A stretch of DNA of 53,645 bases from Pseudoselenomonas ruminis (lineage in GTDB: Bacteria > Bacillota > Negativicutes > Selenomonadales > Selenomonadaceae): NCBI RefSeq assembly GCF_008271295.1, contig NZ_VTOY01000015.1, forward strand, positions 1 to 53,645. Direction: 5' to 3'. A model generated the notes under the pieces. That model saw nothing but the letters and a program-made list of their open reading frames with translations, made no database searches and was not told the origin of the DNA. The position numbers were made by a program, and so were the translations under genes. Numbering within the stretch: position 1 is the first letter of the stretch; every line of letters starts with the position of its first letter. This document shows positions 24,958 through 33,150 of the stretch, one piece after another.

Positions 24958-24974
24958 GATAACCTCAAGTTATC
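24958..24974. repeat. Inverted repeat in cstA/TSUP divergent region
   Basis: GATAAC-CTCAA-GTTATC is a perfect 6-bp inverted repeat with a 5-nt centre, lying between the divergent cstA and permease genes about 65 nt upstream of the permease start. It looks like an operator, but no regulator is adjacent. The rest of the 216-nt gap is AT-rich. Confidence 0.35.
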
Positions 24975-25038
24975 TGCTTGATTCGGTATGGTATACTAAA
25001 AATGTTTGTTTATCCCATCTGTTAACGAAAGGATTTTT

Positions 25039-25839
25039 ATGGCTATTCTACTGTTTTTACTGCTCGGCCTTTTTGTCGGCACTTTTGGCACTTTGGTTGG
25101 TATCGGCGGCGGACTTATCTGTGTGCCGGTCTTTATTTTCTTTATGTCCGACGGTGGACTCTATCCCTACTTCCATACGGCAGCACAGATTACCGGCACC
25201 TCGCTGGTCGTGGTACTGTCCAATGCCGTATCGGGCACCATTGCCTACATCCGCCAGAAGCGCGTCTTTTTCCGCGCGGCGGTTCCATTTGCTATCGCAA
25301 CCCTGCCGGGTGCTTTTATCGGTTCCTATATCGTCAATGAATTCAGCGCTCCTCAGCTTGATTTCTACTACGGCCTGTTCGTGCTCTGCATGGCCTGCAT
25401 CATGTTCTGGAACACCATGCACAAGCCCCCCGTTGACCTCTTAGACCTGCCCGAAGGATTTACATTCAACAAATGGATTGGCATTACCGCAAGCTTCGGT
25501 GTCGGTTTTGTCTCTAGCATCTTCGGTGTCGGCGGCGGCATCATCCATGTGCCGCTGATGATTTACCTGCTCGGTTTCCCGGTACACGTCGCCACGGCAA
25601 CCTCGCACTTTATTCTGGCCTGCTCGGCCATTTTCGGCGTTGTTTCCCACTTCCTGCTCGACCATATCATCTGGCTGCCAGCCATCTGCATCTCAATCGG
25701 TGCCGCCATTGGCGCACAGCTTGGCGCACGGATTTCACAAAAAACAAAGTCCAAGGTTATCCTTGGACTCCTGTCACTGGCTATGTTCGCGCTAGGTATT
25801 CGGTTAATTTTAATGGGCGGACACATATCTCTTGGATAA
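25039..25839 (+). CDS. TSUP (TauE/SafE) family membrane transporter
   Basis: A 266-residue inner-membrane protein with about eight hydrophobic segments. The two-fold internal repeat of the family is clear: GTFGTLVGIGGGLICVPVF near the N-terminus and GFVSSIFGVGGGIIHVPLMI in the second half. TSUP proteins export or import sulfite, sulfonates and other small organic anions; the substrate cannot be read from the sequence. ATG 25039 has AAAGGAT upstream; an in-frame start 33 nt earlier lacks a ribosome site. Its last 59 nt overlap the convergent methyltransferase-like gene, and the terminator of that gene lies inside this coding sequence. Confidence 0.85.
   Translation: MAILLFLLLGLFVGTFGTLVGIGGGLICVPVFIFFMSDGGLYPYFHTAAQITGTSLVVVLSNAVSGTIAYIRQKRVFFRAAVPFAIATLPGAFIGSYIVNEFSAPQLDFYYGLFVLCMACIMFWNTMHKPPVDLLDLPEGFTFNKWIGITASFGVGFVSSIFGVGGGIIHVPLMIYLLGFPVHVATATSHFILACSAIFGVVSHFLLDHIIWLPAICISIGAAIGAQLGARISQKTKSKVILGLLSLAMFALGIRLILMGGHISLG
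25740..25769 (-). terminator. Terminator for the 29005-25781 operon, inside the TSUP gene
   Basis: AGTCCAAGG-TTAT-CCTTGGACT is a perfect 9-bp stem; on the minus strand it is followed by TTTGTTTTTTG. It begins 12 nt after the methyltransferase-like stop, within the opposite-strand TSUP coding region. Confidence 0.75.
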
Positions 25840-26596
25840 AATCCGCTAAGTATTCATCAAAAATCATATTTTCCTCGCAGAACCGTTTGAGTTCGGCGAG
25901 GTTTTTTTCTGCCTCGACATCGTATTCAATGCGATGAATGAGCCGTGCCAATTGCTTTCGCGTCTCTTTATCATAAAGACTCTTGAGATTGGCTACAGCG
26001 GCGGTACTGCGCTTGGCCTCTACCAGCCAGCAGCTCGTACTGAGGTCATGGCTGAAGTTATCAAAGCCCTGCGCCTCCCACGCATCCCCGGCCGAAAAAT
26101 CATCGTCCTGCTGCCCTGGCAAAAAATCGATTTCTTTATAAAGCGTATCGTCCAGCAGGCGGACGACTTCACTTTTCGCATAAAGATGCTGCTGCCGCAC
26201 TGGGAAAATTCCCTCGCGCAGCTGAGCCAGTACCCCATGATAACGGATATTCCCATACGACGTGTAAAGAACTCCGACATCGGTAAGTTTCCGGCTGATA
26301 TCCATCATGGACTCATAGGGCTGGAAAGCTTCCTCCAAACAGGATTCCGCCACGGCATAATCAAAGGATTCCTCAGCAAATGGCAGTTCTTCCCGGCGAT
26401 AGTCGAGGATATGCCATGCTATATCCAGCTCGCGAAATTCAGCCAGTTTCGCTATTTCCTCAAAGCGCGTAACCGCAGTAATCGCCGCATTCGGATAAGC
26501 CGCCCGCAGCGGCTTTAGATATTGCGCGCTCTCAACAACCAGCCAGCGGCCAGCCTCCGGCCCGCCCGCAATAAAATCCATCAGGGTATGTCTCAA
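25781..26596 (-). CDS. SAM-methyltransferase-like protein
   Basis: A 271-residue cytosolic protein. The N-terminal 150 residues have the alternating pattern of a class I Rossmann methyltransferase: a first strand WLVVESAQYLKPLRAAYPNA, then AITAVTRFEE ending in acidic residues, and LPFAEESFDYAVAESCLEEA, which corresponds to motif IV followed by a helix. The glycine-rich motif I is not canonical, so activity is uncertain. The C-terminal third is helical and charged. The start is TTG with AAGGAG 7 nt upstream. It is the last gene of an operon with the GT41 glycosyltransferase (25-nt gap), suggesting that both act on the same glycan or protein. Confidence 0.55.
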   Translation of the reverse strand: MRHTLMDFIAGGPEAGRWLVVESAQYLKPLRAAYPNAAITAVTRFEEIAKLAEFRELDIAWHILDYRREELPFAEESFDYAVAESCLEEAFQPYESMMDISRKLTDVGVLYTSYGNIRYHGVLAQLREGIFPVRQQHLYAKSEVVRLLDDTLYKEIDFLPGQQDDDFSAGDAWEAQGFDNFSHDLSTSCWLVEAKRSTAAVANLKSLYDKETRKQLARLIHRIEYDVEAEKNLAELKRFCEENMIFDEYLADFIQEICVRPLKLTEYLART

Positions 26597-26621
26597 AATC
26601 CCGCTCCTTCCCCAGCTTTTC

Positions 26622-28064
26622 TCAAAGCAGGCAGCTTCTTATCGCCTGCTCAAAATCCCTCACATACGCTGCATCATCCATCAATGCCGAGCGTTCCAAT
26701 TCCTCTCGCAACCCAAGCTGCGTCCCCAGCAAACCTTCCTTATCCACCGCCAGCTGCAAAGCCAGCTTGATGTACGAATCGGTACAATCTGCCAGCCATT
26801 CCGAAAGGCCAGCGGCTCTCATAATGCTCGTACTGAGACGTGCACTGTGATGGTCACCCCCCATCGCCACTACGGGCACCCCCAGGTAAAGGGCCGTTGC
26901 CGTTGCCGCCCCTCCGGGATACGGAAAGGTATCGAGCATGATGTCAATTTGCTGATACTGCGTGAGATAGTCATCACTGCCGAGGCGAACCTCGACCCGT
27001 TCCATCGGCAGGCCGGCATTTTCCAGCCGCTTTTGCATGACAGACCGCCGCTCAAAAAGTCTCGTCGTATCCTGTACCACCAGCCGGCTGTCTGGCAGAT
27101 TATTCAGGATTTCCCGCCAGCAGTCCATAACCGGACGCGATATCTTCATGAAGTTCTGGAAACAGCCAAACGTGATGCCACTTCCTGCACGCGGTTTTCG
27201 CAACTGCCGCTTCATCGCCGCCGTTGGCTCAAAACAAAAACCATGCGGCAGCCGCAAGAGTTTTTCCTGGAAATAGTTTTCCGCCTGACCGTCTACAGGG
27301 TCCATCGCATCATCGGTCAGGAAATAATCCATCGCGGCAAGGCCTGTGGTATCAAACCAGCCTATCCCGCAAAGCTGGACTGCTGCCGGACGCTGCGCCA
27401 TTACCATCAAGGTCATGCCGCCATCGGCATGACCGCTCAAATCCATCAGCACGTCAATTTCATCCCAACGGATTGTCTTTGCCATCTGTTCAAGATTTTG
27501 ACCAGCCAGACAACGATAAGTCAGCCCCGACGCCTGCAAGTGGCGCGTGAAATCATCCTCATCGGACGCCAAAGCATAGGCATAGACTTCAAAGGAACGC
27601 ACATCGAGCCGGGTCAGCAGGCATTCGTAGAATCTGGCCGAAGACGACTCGCGAAAATCCCGCGACAAAAAACCAATCCGTATGCGGTTATGCGAATACT
27701 CCGGGCACGGTGGCAGTTTCTCCGTATCCCGATAAAGTCCCTGATATACCAAATGCTGCTGATACAGTTCCTCCGGCGAAATCCCCGGCAGATAGTGAAG
27801 CGCAAACAGATAATTGGAGAAATGTTCCCGCTGGCTCCGCAGGAACCGGTCCGACTGCGCCGCATTGCTGTAAGCCGCCGCCGCCCCCTCAGCATCAGCC
27901 AAATCATGGAACATCGCGCCATAAAGTTCGTGAACCCGCCACATTTCCTCAGCGGGAACACTCCCGTCTCCGCGCACTTCATCAAGAGCCTGCCGCGCCG
28001 CTGCAGTTTTTCCCCGTGCCAGCAGGGAGCAAATAGCCTCTAGCTTTGCTTGCCAATCCACCAT
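26622..28064 (-). CDS. OGT-like (GT41) protein O-glycosyltransferase
   Basis: A 480-residue cytosolic protein. Residues about 1-110 are helical and TPR-like; the remainder is a GT41/OGT catalytic region: RIRIGFLSRDFRESSSARFY, IDVLMDLSGHADGGMTLMVM, FGCFQNFMKIS, the DTFPYPGGAATATALYLGVP block and GDHHSARLS. OGT enzymes transfer sugars, usually GlcNAc, to Ser or Thr of proteins. The Lys of the N-x-x-K-I motif and the sugar-nucleotide loop are kept. The His normally found in the first motif (DF-x-x-H) is Ser here. In several bacteria OGT homologues modify flagellin, and flagellin is encoded 5 kb away, but no target is proven. ATG 28064 follows GAGG; a TTG two codons upstream is closer to it. The phosphoesterase gene upstream ends at the same point. 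Confidence 0.8.
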   Translation of the reverse strand: MVDWQAKLEAICSLLARGKTAAARQALDEVRGDGSVPAEEMWRVHELYGAMFHDLADAEGAAAAYSNAAQSDRFLRSQREHFSNYLFALHYLPGISPEELYQQHLVYQGLYRDTEKLPPCPEYSHNRIRIGFLSRDFRESSSARFYECLLTRLDVRSFEVYAYALASDEDDFTRHLQASGLTYRCLAGQNLEQMAKTIRWDEIDVLMDLSGHADGGMTLMVMAQRPAAVQLCGIGWFDTTGLAAMDYFLTDDAMDPVDGQAENYFQEKLLRLPHGFCFEPTAAMKRQLRKPRAGSGITFGCFQNFMKISRPVMDCWREILNNLPDSRLVVQDTTRLFERRSVMQKRLENAGLPMERVEVRLGSDDYLTQYQQIDIMLDTFPYPGGAATATALYLGVPVVAMGGDHHSARLSTSIMRAAGLSEWLADCTDSYIKLALQLAVDKEGLLGTQLGLREELERSALMDDAAYVRDFEQAIRSCLL

Positions 28065-28066
28065 TT

Positions 28067-29005
28067 TCAACCTCGAAATTCAAAATAAGCAATTTCCGGC
28101 GGACAGCCGATTCTGCAAGGGAACCAGCTGCCGTTGCCAGTATGCACATATCCATAACAATCGCCAAGCCGCACCATGCCGCGGGTATATTTGAACACCG
28201 GAAAAATCGGCAGGCCAAAGATGCCGAACTGGCCGCCATGGGTATGGCCGGTCAGGGTAAGCGGTATCCCTGCTGCCGCGGCGTTATCGATAAACTCCGG
28301 ATGATGCGCTAATACTATTGTACTTTTTCGTTCTTTTTCGGGAATATCCTCTATGGTTTTGGCAAAGTATTCCGCCTTTAACTGGCGGAATTTCTCCGTC
28401 TCCCGAATCATCGGATGATCTGTTCCCGCTACCCAGATAGATTTTCCCGGCACCTGCTCCGCGCGGTTATAGAGCGCATGAACCCGCGTTGCCGACAGCA
28501 GGCGTTTGATTTCCTTCACGCCACGGAAATGTTCATGATTTCCCAGACAATACCAAATGCCATCGGCGAACCTGTCCACATATTCATCGAGCAGCTGCGC
28601 CGCCGCGGGGTTCTGCCCTTCGTCATCAAAAAGATCTCCGGTGATTGCCAGCATATCCGGCCCATCCGCAGCAATCCGCTCGAGCAGCTGGCGCAAATCA
28701 GCCACCGAAAAGAATTTCCCTAAATGCACATCGCTGATTTGTGCCACGCGATACCCGTCCGGAAATGAACCTGCGGCCATCGGAATCCGGTAGCGGTTAT
28801 CCACGGTATGACAGCGCTCATAACCACAGCCATAGCCACTTGCCGCCGCCAGTCCCAGCGGATAGACTGCCGCCTTCTTCAAAAAACGGCGCCGGCCCGC
28901 ATCTTCAGGAATTCTCATACTAAGCCGCCAGACTACGATGGCCGGGATTACAATAAAAACCAATAACAATAAACTGATTACAATTAGCCAAAAATAATGT
29001 ATCAT
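28067..29005 (-). CDS. Membrane-anchored metallophosphoesterase (YkuE-like)
   Basis: A 312-residue calcineurin-like phosphoesterase. The metal-binding motifs are intact: ISDVHLG, GDLFDD, GNHEH, and GHTHGGQ near the C-terminus. The N-terminus has one membrane helix (residues about 4-28) followed by RRRFLKKAAVYPLGLAAASG, a Tat-like twin-arginine motif with a second hydrophobic stretch, as in Bacillus YkuE but with an added leading helix. The enzymatic domain should face the periplasm. YkuE-type enzymes act on phospholipid or nucleotide phosphoesters; the substrate is unknown here. AGGAG precedes ATG 29005. It is the first gene of the operon with the GT41 and methyltransferase-like genes. Confidence 0.85.
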   Translation of the reverse strand: MIHYFWLIVISLLLLVFIVIPAIVVWRLSMRIPEDAGRRRFLKKAAVYPLGLAAASGYGCGYERCHTVDNRYRIPMAAGSFPDGYRVAQISDVHLGKFFSVADLRQLLERIAADGPDMLAITGDLFDDEGQNPAAAQLLDEYVDRFADGIWYCLGNHEHFRGVKEIKRLLSATRVHALYNRAEQVPGKSIWVAGTDHPMIRETEKFRQLKAEYFAKTIEDIPEKERKSTIVLAHHPEFIDNAAAAGIPLTLTGHTHGGQFGIFGLPIFPVFKYTRGMVRLGDCYGYVHTGNGSWFPCRIGCPPEIAYFEFRG

Positions 29006-29023
29006 ATAAGTCTCCTGAAAAAA

Positions 29024-29053
29024 CGAAAAAAAAGAGAACCGGCAAAGCCGATT
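29024..29053 (-). terminator. Terminator of small gene 29095-29334
   Basis: AATCGGC-TTT-GCCGGTT (7-bp stem, one G-T pair) on the minus strand followed by CTCTTTTTTTT. It separates the small gene from the phosphoesterase operon, which must therefore have its own promoter in or near this gap. Confidence 0.7.
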
Positions 29054-29094
29054 CCAACATTCACAAAAATAACAGCATTACATTACCAACATAT

Positions 29095-29334
29095 TCATGC
29101 CAGTCCACGAAGGTGAGCATTCTCCGCCTGCCGTTCCCGGTAATACCAGCGGATTGAGTTGCCAATAGCGCAGCGTACTGCGTCAAGTTCCCCTGCCAGC
29201 GCCAGCTTGCGAAGCCGGTTGACGTCAAAGCCATTGACAGACAAGTAACTTGCAGAAAGGAAACCTCCTCGTTTCAAGATTTTGCGATAACTCGCACTGT
29301 CACGACGGTCCATTTCGATGTTCTTGATAGCCAT
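29095..29334 (-). CDS. Small basic protein of unknown function
   Basis: A 79-residue basic protein that I do not recognise. It starts MAIKNIEMDRRDSASYRKIL and contains the segment GFDVNRLRKLALAGELDAVR, which could be a small helical DNA- or protein-binding fold. There are no cysteine motifs or membrane segments. ATG 29334 is chosen because GGGGGGA lies 7-8 nt upstream; a longer frame begins at 29391. It has its own terminator and is divergent from the hydrogenase operon across a 243-nt AT-rich gap. Confidence 0.55.
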   Translation of the reverse strand: MAIKNIEMDRRDSASYRKILKRGGFLSASYLSVNGFDVNRLRKLALAGELDAVRCAIGNSIRWYYRERQAENAHLRGLA

Positions 29335-29515
29335 AAATAATCCCCCCATAGTATTATGTATGAGTCTATTTACATGCTCCCTTAATGGCAACTACATTAT
29401 ACCATGAATTTGTAACATTGTACACTATATCTTGTGGATACCAGTTATTTTGGCCCATTATATCTAATTTTGTCGTTTTTATTCTTCTTGTTTTTTTATC
29501 CAAACACTGTCAATC

Positions 29516-29521
29516 TATAAT
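29516..29521 (+). promoter_or_regulatory. Putative -10 box of hydrogenase operon
   Basis: A perfect TATAAT lies 62 nt upstream of hydC in an AT-rich gap. The -35 region is only T-rich. A TTGTTATATATGTATTAA stretch (29540-29557) is a weak candidate for a Rex (NADH sensor) site, with a good left half and a poor right half. Confidence 0.3.
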
Positions 29522-29577
29522 ATTTTATTATATAATAATATTGTTATATATGTATTAAAAATATAGGAGGCTTATCT

Positions 29578-30084
29578 ATGCTGACTGCACAAACGAAAGA
29601 ATATCCGCTGCCTGCTGAGCTTCAGGCAAAGATAGACCTTGTTCTCGAATCCCACGATAACGACCCGACCCAGATTGTCGGCATCCTGCTCGAAGTGCAG
29701 GAGCTCCATGAGCGTCATTACATTTCTGAACCCGTTGCCTACTATTTGGCTGACCGCCTTTCGCTGCCAGTCACCAATATCTTTGACTGTCTCAACTTCT
29801 ATAGCGAACTCTCTTCCAAGCCACGAGCAAAATACCCCATTCAGGTCTGCAGTTCGCCTGCCTGCCGTGTCAACGTCATCGACACAAAACGCCTGCTTGA
29901 AACGCTTCAGCGTTTGCTCGACATCAAGATTGGCGAAACTACTTACGACGGGCGCTTTACCCTCGAGACTACGACCTGCTACGGTGCCTGCGACCGCGCT
30001 CCCTCGGTGCGCATCAACGGTCAGATTTACGATCATCTGGATTCGCAGGAAAAAATTGAAGCCCTGCTTCGTTCCCTGACGTAA
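29578..30084 (+). CDS. hydC: [FeFe]-hydrogenase small subunit HydC (NuoE-like)
   Basis: A 168-residue NuoE/HydC subunit with a thioredoxin-like [2Fe-2S] domain. The ligand cysteines are visible in VCSSPACRVN and in TTCYGACDRAPSVRING. The N-terminal half is the usual helical domain (QIVGILLEVQELHERHYISE). In trimeric hydrogenases HydC passes electrons between NADH-binding HydB and the catalytic subunit. AGGAGG precedes the ATG. It is first in hydC-hydB-hydA, with an 17-nt gap to hydB. Confidence 0.9.
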   Translation: MLTAQTKEYPLPAELQAKIDLVLESHDNDPTQIVGILLEVQELHERHYISEPVAYYLADRLSLPVTNIFDCLNFYSELSSKPRAKYPIQVCSSPACRVNVIDTKRLLETLQRLLDIKIGETTYDGRFTLETTTCYGACDRAPSVRINGQIYDHLDSQEKIEALLRSLT

Positions 30085-30101
30085 GCTGAGGAGGAAATGT
30101 T

Positions 30102-31355
30102 ATGAGCAACCAAGTTAAGTTTCTGACCAAGAACTTTGGCCAGTACGATACATCATCCATCGGATCTTATATGGATATCGGTGGTTTCGAGGCCCTGCGC
30201 AAGGCTGTGACCATGGACCCCGAAAAAATCTGCGACATGATTACTGAGGTCAAAGTCCGCGGACGCGGTGGTGCCGAATATCCGCTGGGGCGCAAATGGT
30301 CCCAGGCCCGTGCCGTTGTTGGCGAGAACAAAATCGTCGTCTGCAACGCTGACGAGGGCGAAACCACCACCTTCAAAGACCGGGAACTCATCCAAAAGGA
30401 CCCTTTTAACCTCATCGAGGCCTTAATTATAGCCGGCTATGTCTGCGGCGCCACCGACGGCTATATCTACATGCGCGCCGAATACGCCTGCCTGCGCCCC
30501 TTGCTGCTCAATGCCATCCGCCAGGCCAAGAATTATGGTTTTTTAGGTGAAAACATTCTCGGCAAAGGCTTTGACTTCAACCTTCACCTCTATTCAGGTG
30601 GCGGCGCTTATGTCTGCGGGGAAGGCACCGCCCTCATCCGTTCCATCGAAGGCAAAGCCGGACGACCGCGCATGAAACCACCTTTCATCAAAGTAAGCGG
30701 CCTCTTCGCCCGTCCAACCTGTCTTAATAACGTCGAAAGCCTGTCTATCGTCCCGCATCTGCTCGTCGATAAGGGCAGGGTCTACGCGTCCTGCGGTTCC
30801 GGCGAATCCATTGGCACCAAAATGATTTCCGTTGCAGGAAATGTCAATAATCCCGGCGTCTTTGAGATTCCCTTCGGCACTACCGTCCGCGAAATCATCT
30901 ACAACCTCGCCGGCGGCATCCAGCATGACCGCGAAATCCAGCTCATTCAGTTTGGCGGCGCCTCCGGCAAGATTGCTGACGCCTCGATTCTCGATACGCC
31001 CTATACCTACGACGATCTTCGCAACGCAGGTGTCATGGTCGGCTCTGGCGGCATTTTGGTCATCGACGAACGCACGAGCGTCATCGACTTTCTACGCATG
31101 AATCAGGAATTTTTCTCCGAGGAAAGCTGTGGCCAATGCACCCCCTGCCGTGAGGGCAATCTCCACATCAAGATTATCCTCGACAAGATTGCAAGCCACA
31201 CGGCTACCCAGGAAGACATCCGCATCATGGCCACCATTGCCCGCGTCATGAGCATGTCGTCCCTTTGCGGCCTTGGCGAGACTGCCCAAAACACCCTGCA
31301 GTCTGCCATGCTGACATTCCCAGAGGTATTTGAAGTCGGAGGTACTGAATCATGA
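30102..31355 (+). CDS. hydB: [FeFe]-hydrogenase NADH-binding subunit HydB (NuoF-like), short form
   Basis: A 417-residue FMN/NAD(H)-binding subunit. NuoF blocks are present: KVRGRGGAEYPLGRKW, VVCNADEGETTTFKDR, YSGGGAYVCGEGTALIRSIE, and the [4Fe-4S] motif ESCGQCTPCREGNL near residue 340. It lacks both the N-terminal thioredoxin-like [2Fe-2S] extension and the C-terminal two-[4Fe-4S] ferredoxin domain of the roughly 600-residue HydB of bifurcating enzymes such as that of Thermotoga. This makes it like the short HydB of NADH-dependent enzymes. The stop overlaps the hydA start by 4 nt (ATGA), indicating coupling. Confidence 0.9.
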   Translation: MSNQVKFLTKNFGQYDTSSIGSYMDIGGFEALRKAVTMDPEKICDMITEVKVRGRGGAEYPLGRKWSQARAVVGENKIVVCNADEGETTTFKDRELIQKDPFNLIEALIIAGYVCGATDGYIYMRAEYACLRPLLLNAIRQAKNYGFLGENILGKGFDFNLHLYSGGGAYVCGEGTALIRSIEGKAGRPRMKPPFIKVSGLFARPTCLNNVESLSIVPHLLVDKGRVYASCGSGESIGTKMISVAGNVNNPGVFEIPFGTTVREIIYNLAGGIQHDREIQLIQFGGASGKIADASILDTPYTYDDLRNAGVMVGSGGILVIDERTSVIDFLRMNQEFFSEESCGQCTPCREGNLHIKIILDKIASHTATQEDIRIMATIARVMSMSSLCGLGETAQNTLQSAMLTFPEVFEVGGTES

Positions 31356-33115
31356 CCACAGAAAACGAAGTAAAAGATATTCCGATGGTTCATCTGACCA
31401 TCAACAATATCCCCATCGAAGTGCCGAAGGGAACGAAAATCATGCAGGCTGCGCAAACCCTCGGCATCGATATCCCGCACCTCTGCTATCATGAGGATCA
31501 GCGAATCAAAGCCCACTGCCGCCTTTGCGCCGTGGAAGTCGTCGGCAAACGCCGCCTGCTGGCTGCTTGCTCCACCGAAGTCTGGGAGGGGATGGAAGTC
31601 CACACCGATACCCAGATTGTCCGCGATACGCAGGTATCCATCCTGCAGCTCATGTTAGCCAATCACAACAAAGACTGTCTGAGCTGCCCACGCAATCAGA
31701 ACTGCGACCTGCAACGTCTCTGCAGCCGCTTCAACATCCAGCACTCCCCACTGCCCAGCGTTCTCAAAGACGAACCCCGCATTGAAACGAATCCTTCAAT
31801 TGTCCGGGACCCGTCCAAATGCATCCGCTGCGGCCGTTGCATCCGCGCCTGCAAAGACGTTCAGGGTATCGCCGCCCTGACCTATGCCGGCCGCAGCAGT
31901 GACATCGTCGTTACCACGGCCTTCAATAAACCGATGGAAGCCACCGACTGCATTCTCTGCGGCCAGTGCAGCCTCGTCTGCCCGACAGGCGCTATCGTCG
32001 AAAAAGACGATACAAATAAGGTACTCGACGCCCTGCAGGACCCGCAGAAGCACGTTATCGTTCAGGTTGCGCCATCGGTACGCGTAGCCCTCGGCGATGC
32101 TTTTGGCATGGAAGAAGGCGCCATCGTCACCGGACAGATGGTCACTGCGCTAAAGCTCTTAGGCTTTGACAAAGTATTCGACACCAACTTCGGTGCTGAC
32201 CTCACCATCATGGAGGAAGGCGCCGAGTTCCTTGACCGCCTGCAAAACGGCGGCACCCTGCCGATGATGACCTCCTGCAGCCCGGGCTGGGTCAACTACA
32301 TGGAGAAGCATTTCCCGAACTGCATCGGGCATCTATCCTCGGCTAAGTCCCCCATGAGCATGTTCGGGGCAATCGCCAAGACCTATTATCCGGAAAATGC
32401 CGGCATCGATGTAAAGGATATCGTCACGGTTTCAGTCATGCCCTGCACAGCCAAGAAATTCGAAGCCGCCCGTCCGGAAATGAGCCGCAACGGCATTCCC
32501 GATGTCGACATCGTGCTTACGACACGCGAGCTCATAAAACTCATCAAATACGTCGGCCTCTCCTTCAAAAACCTGCCCGAAAGCGAATTTGACAATCCAC
32601 TCGGTCTTGGCACCGGCGCTGGCGCAATCTTTGGTGCCACTGGCGGCGTCATGGAAGCCGCCCTGCGCACCGTCTACGAAAAAGTCACGGGCGAAACACT
32701 CGAAAAAATCGAATTCAACGAAGTCCGCGGCTTTGAAGGCATTAAGGAAGCTGTCATTAACGTCAAGGGCCGGGAAGTCCGCGTCTGCGTAGCCCATACC
32801 CTCCAAAATGCCCGCCGCATCATGGAACAAGTCAAAAAGGGCACGAGTCCCTACGATTTCATCGAAATCATGGCCTGCCCCGGCGGCTGCATCGGCGGCG
32901 GCGGCCAGCCGATCGGTACGACCAACGCGATTCGTAAAAAGCGCATGGCCGCCCTCTACGAAATCGACCGCGGCCTGCCCCTGCGCAAATCGCATGAAAA
33001 CCCGGAAATCCAGACCCTTTACCGTGATTTCCTAGGCGAACCGCTCAGCCAGCGGGCCCATGAGCTCTTGCACACCACTTACCATAAAGTATCAAAACCA
33101 TACGAATTTGACTAA
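31352..33115 (+). CDS. hydA: [FeFe]-hydrogenase catalytic subunit HydA
   Basis: A 587-residue iron-only hydrogenase that reduces protons or oxidises H2. In order: an N-terminal [2Fe-2S] domain (Cys45, 56, 59, 73), a His-ligated [4Fe-4S] site (His105, Cys109, 112, 118), a two-[4Fe-4S] ferredoxin domain (Cys157-167 and Cys200-210), and the H-cluster domain with all three signatures: L1 TSCSPGW (near 308), L2 MPCTAKKFE (near 363), L3 MACPGGCIGGGGQP (near 515). The C-terminal [2Fe-2S] extension of longer bifurcating HydA forms is absent. It is a soluble cytosolic enzyme with HydB and HydC. Maturases HydE, HydF and HydG are not in the window. Confidence 0.96.
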   Translation: MTTENEVKDIPMVHLTINNIPIEVPKGTKIMQAAQTLGIDIPHLCYHEDQRIKAHCRLCAVEVVGKRRLLAACSTEVWEGMEVHTDTQIVRDTQVSILQLMLANHNKDCLSCPRNQNCDLQRLCSRFNIQHSPLPSVLKDEPRIETNPSIVRDPSKCIRCGRCIRACKDVQGIAALTYAGRSSDIVVTTAFNKPMEATDCILCGQCSLVCPTGAIVEKDDTNKVLDALQDPQKHVIVQVAPSVRVALGDAFGMEEGAIVTGQMVTALKLLGFDKVFDTNFGADLTIMEEGAEFLDRLQNGGTLPMMTSCSPGWVNYMEKHFPNCIGHLSSAKSPMSMFGAIAKTYYPENAGIDVKDIVTVSVMPCTAKKFEAARPEMSRNGIPDVDIVLTTRELIKLIKYVGLSFKNLPESEFDNPLGLGTGAGAIFGATGGVMEAALRTVYEKVTGETLEKIEFNEVRGFEGIKEAVINVKGREVRVCVAHTLQNARRIMEQVKKGTSPYDFIEIMACPGGCIGGGGQPIGTTNAIRKKRMAALYEIDRGLPLRKSHENPEIQTLYRDFLGEPLSQRAHELLHTTYHKVSKPYEFD

Positions 33116-33116
33116 C

Positions 33117-33150
33117 AAAAAAGGTGACTCAAAACTGAGTCACCTTTTTT
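33117..33150 (+). terminator. Bidirectional terminator after hydA
   Basis: GGTGACTCA-AAAC-TGAGTCACC, a perfect 9-bp stem flanked by A and T runs on both sides. It ends the hydrogenase transcript on the plus strand and the LacI-type gene (stop at 33140, inside the hairpin) on the minus strand. Confidence 0.88.
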
